A stretch of 32,281 nt of DNA from Proteromonas lacertae (lineage: Eukaryota > Sar > Bigyra > Opalinata > Proteromonadidae): NCBI GenBank assembly GCA_002245135.1, contig NGBS01001219.1, forward strand, positions 1-32,281, in the 5' to 3' direction. Positions 20,685 to 29,524 of this stretch are shown piece after piece (position 1 is the first letter of the stretch; each line of letters opens with the position of its first letter). Position numbers and translations under genes: made by a program. Below the pieces are notes generated by a model that was given only the letters and a program-made list of their open reading frames with translations, searched no databases and had not been told where the DNA came from.

Positions 20685-21746
20685 TTATATAAATTTACTA
20701 ATATTATACATTATCATTATTGATGCAGGAGAATAAGGATGCATTGCAATCATTAAATTGGATTTTATTAATTCGCAAAATTGACAATCCCATTGCATTT
20801 GTATTATTTCTCCTCTAAGATTATATTTCTTTATTGATGAATCATTTCCAATTATTTCTCCATAATAAACATCATCTGCTCTATGCATTGGATTATGAAT
20901 AAAACTGTTGTTATATATTATTTTAACAGTTTTCATTGAAAATATATAGAAACATCCTTGAGGATAAAGTATATTTCTTTTCTTTAATATTGTCAGTTCT
21001 GTTATAACATCATATCCTTTATTCAATAACCCTTTAATTCTCCACGGAAATACTAAAGCATCTAAATTGCATCTTATAAAATATTTAATATTAGGATATT
21101 TTTCTATCAACCATTTATGCATTGACATCATCAATAATGTAATATTATAGTATGTATTTATCATATCAAAAACAATAATATCTTCAAACATTTTTTCTTC
21201 CTCTTCTAAATCTGAATACTTATATGAAAACAATTTCTCTGGAATTAATCCTGTAAAGAATAAATATTTGGTTTTTAATCCATCAATATATTCTTCTTTA
21301 AATACAGTATTTCTTGCTGTTATTCTACCATCTATATATGGAGGAGCAAATGGTAAAGCAAAAATAATATCATATCCAGAAAATGTTGGTGGTTCAAGAA
21401 TTGCTTTATAACCTCCATTATATTTATCATATATTTCTGGATATTTTATTCTTGATGTATGAGGTATTTTTATTCTATATTCATTGCATCTATATGCATG
21501 ATCAAGATCTTTTTCATATCTCTTTAAACATATTTTGGTTTTTTTAATTTGTTCATTTAATTTTGATTCTTCATACTTATAAAACTGAATAAAATCATTT
21601 GAAATTAATTGTTTCTTCTTAAGTGTAATAGACGGAGTATTTTTATTTATATCAATGCTATTGTAAATAAAATATTTACTATAATTAAAGAAGTAAATTG
21701 ACATCAAAATTATAATTGAGAAATAATGTATAAGGTTATATTTCAT
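20685..21746 (-). CDS. GT31 (beta-1,3-galactosyltransferase-like) enzyme, copy 1
   Basis: A 353-residue type II protein with a signal anchor at residues 5-24 (LIHYFSIIILMSIYFF). The catalytic domain follows the GT31 order: ARNTVF (compare RxxIRxTW), YLFFTGLIPE, LEEEEKMFEDIIVFDMINTY (compare ExxxxxDIIxxDFxDxY), NITLLMMSMHKW, NIKYFIRCNLDA, YPQGCFYIF and HRADDVYYGEI (compare EDVYxG). Such enzymes add galactose or GlcNAc in beta-1,3 linkage from a UDP-sugar in the Golgi. The metal-binding DDD is replaced by NLD, keeping one aspartate, so activity or metal use may differ. The gene is head to head with its paralogue across fewer than 50 bp. Confidence 0.8.
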   Translation of the reverse strand: MKYNLIHYFSIIILMSIYFFNYSKYFIYNSIDINKNTPSITLKKKQLISNDFIQFYKYEESKLNEQIKKTKICLKRYEKDLDHAYRCNEYRIKIPHTSRIKYPEIYDKYNGGYKAILEPPTFSGYDIIFALPFAPPYIDGRITARNTVFKEEYIDGLKTKYLFFTGLIPEKLFSYKYSDLEEEEKMFEDIIVFDMINTYYNITLLMMSMHKWLIEKYPNIKYFIRCNLDALVFPWRIKGLLNKGYDVITELTILKKRNILYPQGCFYIFSMKTVKIIYNNSFIHNPMHRADDVYYGEIIGNDSSIKKYNLRGEIIQMQWDCQFCELIKSNLMIAMHPYSPASIMIMYNISKFI

Positions 21747-21793
21747 TGATTTATAATAGAATTGTTAATATTAATATTGTTTCTTTTATTTTA
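21747..21793. promoter_or_regulatory. 47 bp divergent intergenic region (bidirectional promoter)
   Basis: The start codons of the two GT31 genes (21,746 on minus, 21,794 on plus) leave only 47 bases, all AT-rich, with TATAAT at 21,753-21,758. Both promoters must be inside this space or inside the opposite gene. Confidence 0.45.
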
Positions 21794-22846
21794 ATGATAT
21801 TAAAATATTATATTCTTTTATTTGCTTATACAATTATTTTTATGTTGGTACTTACATATAACAACTACACAAACTATAAATTAGTGATAAATAACAAAGA
21901 AAAAAGGAGTGATGAAGGTTTAAAATTTAGTGAAATTTATAAACAGGAAATATTCAAACTAGAAAAAAACGAAATTATCACTTTAAATTGTCTAAAAATA
22001 TTTAAGAATCCAGAGAAAAGGAGAGGTGAATGTAGCAAATATAAATCATCCATCCCATCATATCAAAAAATACCTTACAAAGATATATACAAAGAGTATA
22101 ATGGTGGATATAATACTATAATACAACCAACTTTCCATAATAACGTTGATATAATTGTAGGTGTACCGTTTGCTCCTCCTTTAATAGATGGAAGAATTGT
22201 TGCTAGAAGAACATATATGAATATAGAAAAGATTGATGGATATAATGCATTTTATATATTTTTTACAGGCACTATACCTTATGGAATTTATAATTATAAT
22301 TTTTCTTATTTACAGGAAGAAGCAAAAATATTTAATGATATTATAGTATTTGATATGGTTAATACATATTGGAACATAACATTGTTGTTAATGTCAATGC
22401 ACAAATGGATCATTGAAAATTATCCTAATATTAAATATTTTATCAGATGCAATTTAGATGCAGTTTTTGTTCCTACTAGAATTTCAGGATTATTAGATAA
22501 AAAATATGATGTAATATCTCAAATTGGAATACATAAAAATTGGAATATAAATTATCCTCAAGGGTTCTTTTATATTTTTTCATTTAAATTTGTTAAACAT
22601 GTTTATGAAATGAGTTTTAAAAGAAAATTACATAGATTTGATGATTTATTTTATGGCCAAATTATATCTTTAGATAAATCTATAAAAATTTATGATTTAA
22701 AAAATCAAAGTGATTTCTTTTGCACTTATTGTCCTTTATTATATACAAAGTCATTTATTTCATTACATGGTTATGTATATTCGCCAGCATTGATAGAAAT
22801 TATATACAATAATACATTAAATGATAAATTTAAGAATGTTTTATGA
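21794..22846 (+). CDS. GT31 (beta-1,3-galactosyltransferase-like) enzyme, copy 2
   Basis: Diverged paralogue of the neighbouring minus-strand gene, about 350 residues. I take the first ATG of the frame (21,794), giving MILKYYILLFAYTIIFMLVL as signal anchor. The same GT31 blocks appear: YNGGYN, VPFAPPLIDGRIVARRTYM, FFTGTIPYG, EEAKIFNDIIVFDMVNTYWN, KYFIRCNLDAVF, INYPQGFFYIF and HRFDDLFYGQI. Here too NLD stands at the DxD position, so the change predates the duplication. The gene ends in TGA, and the sequence after the stop keeps the frame for 14 codons, including LNKDNIHKC, which also occurs inside the gene at 26,691-28,364. Confidence 0.8.
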   Translation: MILKYYILLFAYTIIFMLVLTYNNYTNYKLVINNKEKRSDEGLKFSEIYKQEIFKLEKNEIITLNCLKIFKNPEKRRGECSKYKSSIPSYQKIPYKDIYKEYNGGYNTIIQPTFHNNVDIIVGVPFAPPLIDGRIVARRTYMNIEKIDGYNAFYIFFTGTIPYGIYNYNFSYLQEEAKIFNDIIVFDMVNTYWNITLLLMSMHKWIIENYPNIKYFIRCNLDAVFVPTRISGLLDKKYDVISQIGIHKNWNINYPQGFFYIFSFKFVKHVYEMSFKRKLHRFDDLFYGQIISLDKSIKIYDLKNQSDFFCTYCPLLYTKSFISLHGYVYSPALIEIIYNNTLNDKFKNVL

Positions 22847-22857
22847 ATTATAAAAGA

Positions 22858-22885
22858 ATTAAACAAAGATAACATACATAAATGT
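22858..22885 (+). repeat. 28-base exact repeat, copy 1 (behind the GT31 gene)
   Basis: ATTAAACAAAGATAACATAC plus CATAAATG-type remainder: the 28 bases are identical to 28,250-28,277. Here they lie just after a stop codon, there inside a coding frame. Confidence 0.85.
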
Positions 22886-22895
22886 AATTAGTGAA

Positions 22896-23690
22896 TTATT
22901 TATTAAAATAAATTACATTTTTCTTTATCCAATCTATTTCACTTACACTTTTCAGCCTATCACTTACTGTGTAATTATATTTTAATCCCTTCATCTCAAA
23001 TAGTTTTATAACATCTTCTCTCTTTTTGTTATTAACATGAAAATGTCCTACTTGACCGATCCTTGCCCATGTTATTAATATACCTTCTTTACTGCATTTT
23101 ATTAAATTATTTATATATATTTCTTCAAATTTCTTAAATATATGTTCAGCTACTTCTACAGATATTACTAAATCATAGTTACATTCAAATTGAATTGGTA
23201 AAGCTAAATTTAAATATTTTACTGTAGAATTTGTTACTTCTTCAATATTAACTGCACCATCATAACTATCACATTTATTAACAGTATTAGATAAGAATGA
23301 ACAATATTGACCTAATCCACACCCTAAATCAATAATTGATTTATCATGGAACATATTTGAGATTTCTTTTGCAAGACCTCTATCTAATGCAAAATTACCT
23401 CCAACTTGTATATTTTCTTTATTCAAGCAAAAACCTCCCCAATAACCTATCCCTTTACATTTACATGATAAGTTGTTCATATAATTTACATATTCTTTGT
23501 ATGTACTTATGTTTATATCATTTTTGTTATATGTATTACAGTTAGTCTTGAGTATTAACATATCTCTCTTCATATTATCATTTAAATAAAACTTAGTTAT
23601 TCTATCTCTTTTAATTTTTGGTTTGCCTAATCTTTGCACAACCATAAAAAATGAAAATAAAATTAACAAAAGAACTAATATAATATTCAT
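22896..23690 (-). CDS. Membrane-anchored SAM-dependent methyltransferase
   Basis: A 264-residue protein with an N-terminal anchor (MNIILVLLLILFSFFMVVQ). A class I methyltransferase fold is shown by motif I IIDLGCGLGQY (about residues 117-127), a motif II acid in YDGAVNIEEVTN, and motif IV YDLVISVEVAEHI, followed by GILITWARIGQVGHFHVNN. The DGAxNIEEVTN and SWAxxGQxGHxHVN patterns recall an uncharacterised eukaryotic family with the same anchored layout. The likely substrate is a sugar or glycan in the Golgi lumen, inferred from the anchor and the glycosyltransferase neighbours. It starts 32 bp after the GT17 gene on the same strand and converges on the GT31 gene with 49 bp between stops. Confidence 0.78.
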   Translation of the reverse strand: MNIILVLLLILFSFFMVVQRLGKPKIKRDRITKFYLNDNMKRDMLILKTNCNTYNKNDINISTYKEYVNYMNNLSCKCKGIGYWGGFCLNKENIQVGGNFALDRGLAKEISNMFHDKSIIDLGCGLGQYCSFLSNTVNKCDSYDGAVNIEEVTNSTVKYLNLALPIQFECNYDLVISVEVAEHIFKKFEEIYINNLIKCSKEGILITWARIGQVGHFHVNNKKREDVIKLFEMKGLKYNYTVSDRLKSVSEIDWIKKNVIYFNK

Positions 23691-23722
23691 TTCTCATTTA
23701 TATAAGTTAATAAACGATATAG

Positions 23723-24631
23723 TTAAACTACATCAAATTCTTCTTTAAGAAAATTAAATCTATCATCAGTCGGTAATGGAATTAACTTACTATCATAATC
23801 AACTATATTAATTCTTTTCCTATCAAAAATGCTTTGGTGATTTTTAATACAATCCAATATATAGTCTCTATTAGTAAAAGGAGGTTTACTGTATTCTATG
23901 TGTGGAAAACTATATAACTTTTTTTGTATCAATGATATATTTTTATAGCAATATGAGCAATGAGTTTGAGAAGGAAATATGGGAATACCATTAGTTTTAC
24001 ATAAATTATATCTATTATCTCTATATTTCTGAATATTATTATTACAATTAGATGCTTTAACTACAATAACACCTGGCCATGAGTCCTTGAATCTATGTCT
24101 ATAATTATAATAGTACATATAACCATTCAACACATAAACATCTTCAGGAGGATTATCTTTTATATATTTCATAGCATCAGATGTAGGAATTTCATCTATA
24201 TCACTTAAAATAACTATTGATTCTTTACTAATATTTAATGATTTTACAGCATTACTAAGTTGATTTCTATGATAATTATCTCTACACCATGATGATTTAC
24301 ATTCAGGAGGAAAAGTAAAATTGTAGAATAATATTTTACTTTTATAATTATCAATATATGATTGAAAAGGTGAAAAACTAATGTCAGGCTGAGGTTTACC
24401 TGAATGTGTTTCATTTGTTGTTACAATTAAAAAATAATCTACATATTCATTCATTCTTGTTAATCGTATACTTAGCATCATAGATTCTTGAAAATACGAA
24501 AAAGAGTCTATAATTAGCTTCTTATTTTTATCAATAATGATTTGAAGCGATGTATTATTATGTTTCTTTAAACATTCATAAAACACAAATATAATTATTG
24601 CTAATAAGGATAATAAGATATAGTTTATCAT
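23723..24631 (-). CDS. GT17 beta-1,4-GlcNAc transferase (GnT-III-like)
   Basis: The 302-residue type II protein begins with a signal anchor (MINYILLSLLAIIIFVFYEC). It follows the GT17 (MGAT3) pattern: IDSFSYFQESMMLSIRL near the start, VDYFLIVTTNETHSGKPQP, the segment SSWCRDNYHRNQL, then VILSDIDEIPTSDAM, where DxDEIP is the metal and UDP-sugar site, and NGYMYYYNYR further on. GnT-III adds the bisecting GlcNAc to N-glycans; here the acceptor is unknown. The frame is intact and of usual length for protist members. It precedes the methyltransferase gene on the same strand. Confidence 0.88.
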   Translation of the reverse strand: MINYILLSLLAIIIFVFYECLKKHNNTSLQIIIDKNKKLIIDSFSYFQESMMLSIRLTRMNEYVDYFLIVTTNETHSGKPQPDISFSPFQSYIDNYKSKILFYNFTFPPECKSSWCRDNYHRNQLSNAVKSLNISKESIVILSDIDEIPTSDAMKYIKDNPPEDVYVLNGYMYYYNYRHRFKDSWPGVIVVKASNCNNNIQKYRDNRYNLCKTNGIPIFPSQTHCSYCYKNISLIQKKLYSFPHIEYSKPPFTNRDYILDCIKNHQSIFDRKRINIVDYDSKLIPLPTDDRFNFLKEEFDVV

Positions 24632-24664
24632 TTCAATATTAAATAATCACAAAATTATTTTGTT

Positions 24665-24874
24665 ATGTGTAATTCTTTTTCCAATTCTTTTATTATTTTT
24701 ATCACGACAGAAAATAGAAATTCCTTAAATCATGTTGAGATACATATAAACAAATATTCTTTTAACTTAAGAGAAAACTATATAGAATATATGAAAAAAG
24801 TCATTTTAAATAGTATATATGAAGATGTTAAATGGGTAATTGATGGAATAATTGTTGGAGAAACTATTCAGTAA
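24665..24874 (+). pseudogene. Fragment of a glycosyltransferase-like gene
   Basis: A 69-codon frame contains LNHVEIHINKYSFNLRENYI, resembling INHVEIGVARYEIDYSFKK in the last exon of the gene at 28,590-29,524. The upstream exons are not present, so it looks like a leftover C-terminal piece of a duplicated gene. The match is short and could be fortuitous. Confidence 0.35.
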
Positions 24875-25384
24875 TCAATAAAAGCATTGTTATTTAAATA
24901 ACTACAAATTATTATGTATTAAAGTAATTTTTGAAGAAACAATATTGGATTATAACATAATAATTACTTTAAAAGACCATGATATTAACTATGATGTATC
25001 TGCATTCTAAATTATTAACCAATACATAAGTTTATTCAAATATATGTTGAATGTAATTATTGTTTTGTTCCTCCATTTCTATCGGTTCCTTACCATAGAA
25101 TACAATGTACAACCCCATCTCAATCATACTTCTGTTATTTGAGTGAAATTATTTATTAGAATGAAATACAATAACAGATTTGGAAATAGCAGAATTAAAT
25201 ATTGTGAATCAAAAATTAGAAATACAATGATTATTATCAATAAAGAATAAAATGTTTGAAAATTCAAGCTTTCATTGCATTTTTGATATAGACTGTAACT
25301 TACCTTATTTTCTTTCATAACAGAAATTCTATCAAATATATTCAAAAATTAGTGGAAATAGATAATAAATTTTATGTTTGTTTA
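24875..25384. other. Gap with only weak coding traces
   Basis: A 33-codon open piece around 24,915-25,010 (IKVIFEETILDYNIIITLKD) may continue the decayed gene at 24,665. I see no other gene, RNA or repeat. Confidence 0.35.
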
Positions 25385-26344
25385 CTATACCCAAGGATGA
25401 GATCTAATTCCTTTTTTTCTCAAGCGAAGAAATTTCTTAGTTGCGCAATATAAGCTGCAATTATCATCTACCTCTATTTTCCAAATATTTATCATAAATG
25501 GTTCATTGAAATGATATTCGAAATAAAACTCATCGGGAATTGCATCATTATGCTCAAGTAAATAATTAAAAATAGGATTTTCCACAGTAGATTTATCCAC
25601 ATCTAGTTTAAATATGATATAAGAATCTCTCATATATTTCCTAATATGTTTCAATGGATTATCATTTGAATTTATATCTATTTTAATAGGTCTATTATTA
25701 TATTGATATATGTTTTTTAAATCTATAGGTATTTCTTCTTTTAATTTACTAATGTTTTGTATTTTTGATTCCCATAAAATCCATTTCTTATATTTTATTC
25801 CAGAATATTTCTTATAAAAATTGTAAAAATAACTCTGACTTGCTCCTCCAGCTCCTTCATTAAAAGTCGATGCTCCAGCGTCAATAAAAACTATTGATCT
25901 CTTACTTGCTAATATATATGAAGGCAAAAGATAATCCTTTGATAATAAATCGTTATTTGAACCAAAATTACAGGCTGAATAAGTATTTCTCAAAATGCCA
26001 AATAAAGGCTCTATATATTCTTTAATAATCTCACCATTTTGTCTTTTGTATATAAAATATGATAAATCACTACCTCTACATTTTTCAGGCTGTTGGCTTT
26101 TACACCTATTAATATCATTTTGTAATATATATAGTCTATCCTTAAATTGTTTTATAAGGCTACAATAATTCTTGCTATAATCAGTTTTGTGATTAGATAA
26201 CACATTTAGCCAATCATTTTCCAATAGTGAAGAAGTATAATTAAGAAACATATATCTCTCATTAATTTTTATCTTTATTTTGCAAATTATTATATAGATT
26301 ATTAGGAATATTAATAGTAGAGTCACAATGAAATAATTATTCAT
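25385..26344 (-). CDS. Membrane-anchored FkbM-like methyltransferase-type protein
   Basis: A 319-residue protein with an N-terminal anchor (NNYFIVTLLLIFLIIYIIIC). The core has IVFIDAGASTFNEGAGGASQ, which fits a glycine-rich SAM-binding loop, IIFKLDVDKSTVENPI (compare the KxDVExxE motif of FkbM methyltransferases), and DEFYFEYHFNEPF. The end, LRKKGIRSHPWV, resembles the conserved GIRAHSWV tail of a family found in algae, giant viruses and other protists. The true stop is TAG followed by TAA, right after that tail, so the protein is complete. The substrate is unknown; glycan methylation is inferred from anchor and context. Confidence 0.65.
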   Translation of the reverse strand: MNNYFIVTLLLIFLIIYIIICKIKIKINERYMFLNYTSSLLENDWLNVLSNHKTDYSKNYCSLIKQFKDRLYILQNDINRCKSQQPEKCRGSDLSYFIYKRQNGEIIKEYIEPLFGILRNTYSACNFGSNNDLLSKDYLLPSYILASKRSIVFIDAGASTFNEGAGGASQSYFYNFYKKYSGIKYKKWILWESKIQNISKLKEEIPIDLKNIYQYNNRPIKIDINSNDNPLKHIRKYMRDSYIIFKLDVDKSTVENPIFNYLLEHNDAIPDEFYFEYHFNEPFMINIWKIEVDDNCSLYCATKKFLRLRKKGIRSHPWV

Positions 26345-26483
26345 TTATGAATTGCTTTTCTAAAACAAATAATTTATCGTTTTAGTATGTTATTAGAAAT
26401 ATAGTATATATTATAAGAAAAATGTAATTGATAGTTTTATTTTAAATAACAACCACATAGATAATATATATTGAAAGTTAAAA

Positions 26484-26626
26484 ATGTTAAATATTGAAAA
26501 AGACAAGGTAAGTTGTAAAATAATAATTTATTTCTTTAGTTAGATGAAGTTGATGAGTATAGCATAAAGATGAAGGATGAGTTGTTTGATAATTTGAGAG
26601 AATTCTTTAACTTTAACTTTAATTAA
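26484..26626 (+). CDS. Candidate two-exon microprotein or 5' gene remnant
   Basis: ATG at 26,484 opens eight codons (MLNIEKDK) ending at a textbook donor AAG|GTAAGT (26,508). A 32-base intron would end TTTCTTTAG at 26,539, and the next exon continues in phase 0 for 28 codons (LDEVDEYSIKMKDELFDNLR and on) to TAA. The result is 36 residues, acidic and helical. The donor differs from the GTATAW donors of the other introns. It may equally be the first exons of a lost gene or leader sequence of the gene at 26,691. Function unknown. Confidence 0.3.
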
Positions 26627-26690
26627 TTAATTAATAATTAAGAATTATTCAAAATTATCAATTATTATATTATTTACGTTTATTTTTTTA

Positions 26691-28364
26691 TTGTTATACA
26701 ATTACAATTATAAATTATATGTATTTGAAAAGTTAAACAAATTTACTTTTAGAAAATGCATTTTTTTAAACGCATGGAGAAATAGAAATTCTCTTATATA
26801 TAATGAATTTATGAATTCATTAAACGAATCAAAATTGTTACAAGAATGTGAATCTACATCACTAGCTAGAGATTATGAAATAAAAGAAATATTGATAAAA
26901 TATGGGTTTAAAAATGTTGATATTTTATCAAATTTTGATGAATTTAATGTATTAGAAAGAATTATAAATTATTGCAGCAATAGTAAAAATGAAAATGCAT
27001 ATATATTATATATTCATTTTAAAGGATCATATCATGATAATAAAGAGAATCGTGAATTAAGAAAGATGTTAATATATTATGTTATTTTAAATTATAAAAA
27101 ATGCATTATTAAATTACAAAATGGTGCTGATGTATGTGGATCAAGATACTCATTACTACCTTATAGACATTATTCTGGTAATATGTGGTGGTCGAAGTGC
27201 AGTTACATAAGAACATTAAAGAAGCCTAAATATACAATATTTGGTAAAAGGTACACTGCTGGCTTTAATGGATTTAATGGTGATAGATATTCTGCAGAAA
27301 AATGGATTATGAGTAATAGTCAATCAATTCCATCTGATTTAATGTCTGATGATATAGAATTTTCATATAATTATGGAAATGAATATTTGTATAAAAGATG
27401 GATTAAAAACCCACAAAAATTAAAATTTTCACCAAATTTCAATATATTATATTCAACTGTAAAATTTAACAAAGAAATGAATTTTTATCCTCATACATAT
27501 TACTCTCTCTATTTTAATTTATTATATGATTATGAAGTATATTTTAATTACAACAAAACTAATCTATTTAATTTAGGATGGTGTAAGGCACTGCTTTATT
27601 CACAAAAGAGTGATTTTAATTACAGTGATAAAGATTCAATCAACATTGTTTACAGCATGGTAGAATATTGTAAAATAGTAAGCAAATTTAGAATTATTGA
27701 TACAGATTATAAATTTGAGAAATTTATATCTACAAATAAGGATGTCATATTTTTATCGAACACTATATGTAGTGATAAGAATATCAGTTCAAATTTTAAT
27801 GATTTCAATATTATATGTAGTAAAACTAATAATATTAATAAGGATTATTCAATTATATATGATATTTGTAGTGATAAATCATTTAATAATAATATTTACT
27901 ATTCTCATAGCTATAATGATATATTACACTTAAGATTAAGATGTGAAAAATCAAAAGAATTTTGTGGTAAATGGTTTATATATCCTTTTCGAGGAAATGA
28001 TATTGGATGGAAAGCTTCTTCTCAATTCATTAGAAATGCAGGAAAACCGAAGTATTATTTGTATGAAGGAGATGAGCTAAAAGAAAATTATGAATATTAT
28101 TATGGTTTTAACAATTATTCATATTTACATTGGCCTATAGCTGATCCATTTCATAAATTAGATTGTAATGATTTGAATAAAACAGTACGAAATATACAGA
28201 TTCTATATTCTGTATTATTAAATGCAGTATTTGATATAAATACTAATGTATTAAACAAAGATAACATACATAAATGTTACTGGTGGTGTAACTGTTTTAT
28301 TTTCAATACTAAAGATAAGATTTATCAATCGTTATATTACTTTTGTAATATTTGTAACAAATGA
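26691..28364 (+). CDS. Glycosyltransferase-like protein with degenerate second domain
   Basis: About 557 residues. The first half carries YIHFKGSYH, RKMLIYYVILNYKKCI, GADVCG and PYRHYSGNMWWSKCSYIR, then AEKWIMS, which matches a family of putative glycosyltransferases (HxKG, HFSGNFWWxxxxYxRxL) known from bacteria, algae and large viruses. Near residues 430-465 a second, altered version appears (FIYPFRGNDIGWKASSQFIR and NAGKPKYYLY against KKPKYTIF), so the domain is duplicated and the second lacks the HYSGN core. No ATG lies near the start; the frame is open from 26,628 and encodes a hydrophobic LSIIILFTFIFLLLY anchor, so the true start is probably an unseen upstream exon. It ends in TGA. Confidence 0.65.
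   Translation: MLYNYNYKLYVFEKLNKFTFRKCIFLNAWRNRNSLIYNEFMNSLNESKLLQECESTSLARDYEIKEILIKYGFKNVDILSNFDEFNVLERIINYCSNSKNENAYILYIHFKGSYHDNKENRELRKMLIYYVILNYKKCIIKLQNGADVCGSRYSLLPYRHYSGNMWWSKCSYIRTLKKPKYTIFGKRYTAGFNGFNGDRYSAEKWIMSNSQSIPSDLMSDDIEFSYNYGNEYLYKRWIKNPQKLKFSPNFNILYSTVKFNKEMNFYPHTYYSLYFNLLYDYEVYFNYNKTNLFNLGWCKALLYSQKSDFNYSDKDSINIVYSMVEYCKIVSKFRIIDTDYKFEKFISTNKDVIFLSNTICSDKNISSNFNDFNIICSKTNNINKDYSIIYDICSDKSFNNNIYYSHSYNDILHLRLRCEKSKEFCGKWFIYPFRGNDIGWKASSQFIRNAGKPKYYLYEGDELKENYEYYYGFNNYSYLHWPIADPFHKLDCNDLNKTVRNIQILYSVLLNAVFDINTNVLNKDNIHKCYWWCNCFIFNTKDKIYQSLYYFCNICNK
28250..28277 (+). repeat. 28-base exact repeat, copy 2 (inside the glycosyltransferase frame)
   Basis: Encodes LNKDNIHKC ahead of YWWCNC; identical to 22,858-22,885 behind the GT31 gene. 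Confidence 0.85.
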
Positions 28365-28589
28365 TATAATAAATTGTTATACAATAATAAATCGTTCTAT
28401 AAATGTGTTTCTTTATTATAATAAAATACTTAATAAACACATTTATTGATAAATATTTTCTATATATATGTTTATTCATTTTTCAATAGTGTATTGGATA
28501 ACAGCTAATTTCTGATTTATAAATTATATCTAAATAATTCCATTTTACATTCTTCATCTAACAATTTACTTAAATTGATATTATTTATA

Positions 28590-29524
28590 ATGATGAAAAT
28601 ATATTTATGGTTATGTATTTTGTTCATAATGTCAATATCTATAAGTCATACACAAAATTTGTTGAATCGAAATGGAATAGTTTTAACAAAAACAAAGACA
28701 TCTGTAGCAATTATTCTCCCAATCACAACAAAAAGAAATAAGATAAGTAAATTTCATCCTAACCCTTCTCATTTATTACTTATGAATTACTTTCTTCCAT
28801 CATTCTTGTCTTCAATTGAACCAGCATTGTATGAATATAAAATATACATTGGATATTCTAAGGATGATGAATATTTGTCAAATAATGTCTTTCTATCTTC
28901 ATTAAAAGATAAAATGAAAAACAATTCATTTAGTGTATAATTAATATATTCAATAGTTAGAGTTTATAGTTCATAGCTTATTTAGATTAGTTGATATGTA
29001 TAATTTATTAGCAAAAAAAGCTTATCATGACGGTTATGATTATTTTATAACAATGAATGATGATGCAATAATAACAACATTAAAATGGACATCAAAAATG
29101 ATACACATTATAAAAAATAATGCAATTCTTTCAAATTTTGGTACAACTGGTTTTGTTAATAAGATTGAAGTAGTAAACGAACCATTTGCACAATTCACAT
29201 TTGTTTCAAGAGTTCATTTTGACATTTTTAATCAACAGTTATATACTTCAGTATATTTTTATCTTATGTATATAGGCTCTTCCAAATTGGGGTATAGATA
29301 ACTGGATATGTAATATTTACAAAGTGTTTGATAGTTTTTATTATGATACTAATCTAACTATGATAAATCATGTTGAAATAGGAGTAGCAAGATATGAAAT
29401 TGATTATAGTTTTAAGAAGAGATTGAAAGTTGAATTGAAGAAAGGAATTGAAAGAATAAAAATTTATTTAGATAATAGAAAGATAAAATATAATTTGGTT
29501 CTAACAAAAGTATTAAATAAATGA
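28590..29524 (+). CDS. GT-A-like glycosyltransferase with two ultra-short introns
   Basis: Three exons (28,590-28,934, 28,957-29,250, 29,276-29,524) join in frame to about 295 residues. The protein starts at ATGATGAAA with an anchor (IYLWLCILFIMSISIS). Core motifs are SVAIILPITTKRNKI, DMYNLLAKKAYHDGYDYFIT followed by MNDDAI, where NDD would be the DxD-like metal site, NFGTTGFV, FVSRVHFDIF and, only after splicing, SALPNWGIDNWICNIY. This order matches a protist family of putative glycosyltransferases (LNDD...NFGVTG...SRTHMEIF...W..DDW). Specificity is unknown. Its TGA stop overlaps the ATG of the next gene. Upstream 28,365-28,589 shows nothing else. Confidence 0.65.
28935..28956 (+). other. 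Ultra-short intron, 22 nt
   Basis: GTATAATTAATATATTCAATAG. Unspliced, the frame stops at once (TAA inside the intron). Spliced in phase 0 it gives KNNSFS-LEFIVHSLFRLVDMYNLL and reaches the conserved NDD region. Confidence 0.7.
29251..29275 (+). other. Ultra-short intron, 25 nt
   Basis: GTATATTTTTATCTTATGTATATAG in two overlapping readings of the same 25 bases: donor GTATAT, acceptor TATAG. Splicing in phase 0 gives LYTS-ALPNWGIDNWICNIY, restoring a motif of the family; without it the frame ends at 29,301. Confidence 0.85.

Noticed and set aside
25124-25345. 73-residue minus-strand hydrophobic frame
   Set aside because: No family resemblance, low complexity, and it lies in a decayed gap; not enough to call a gene.
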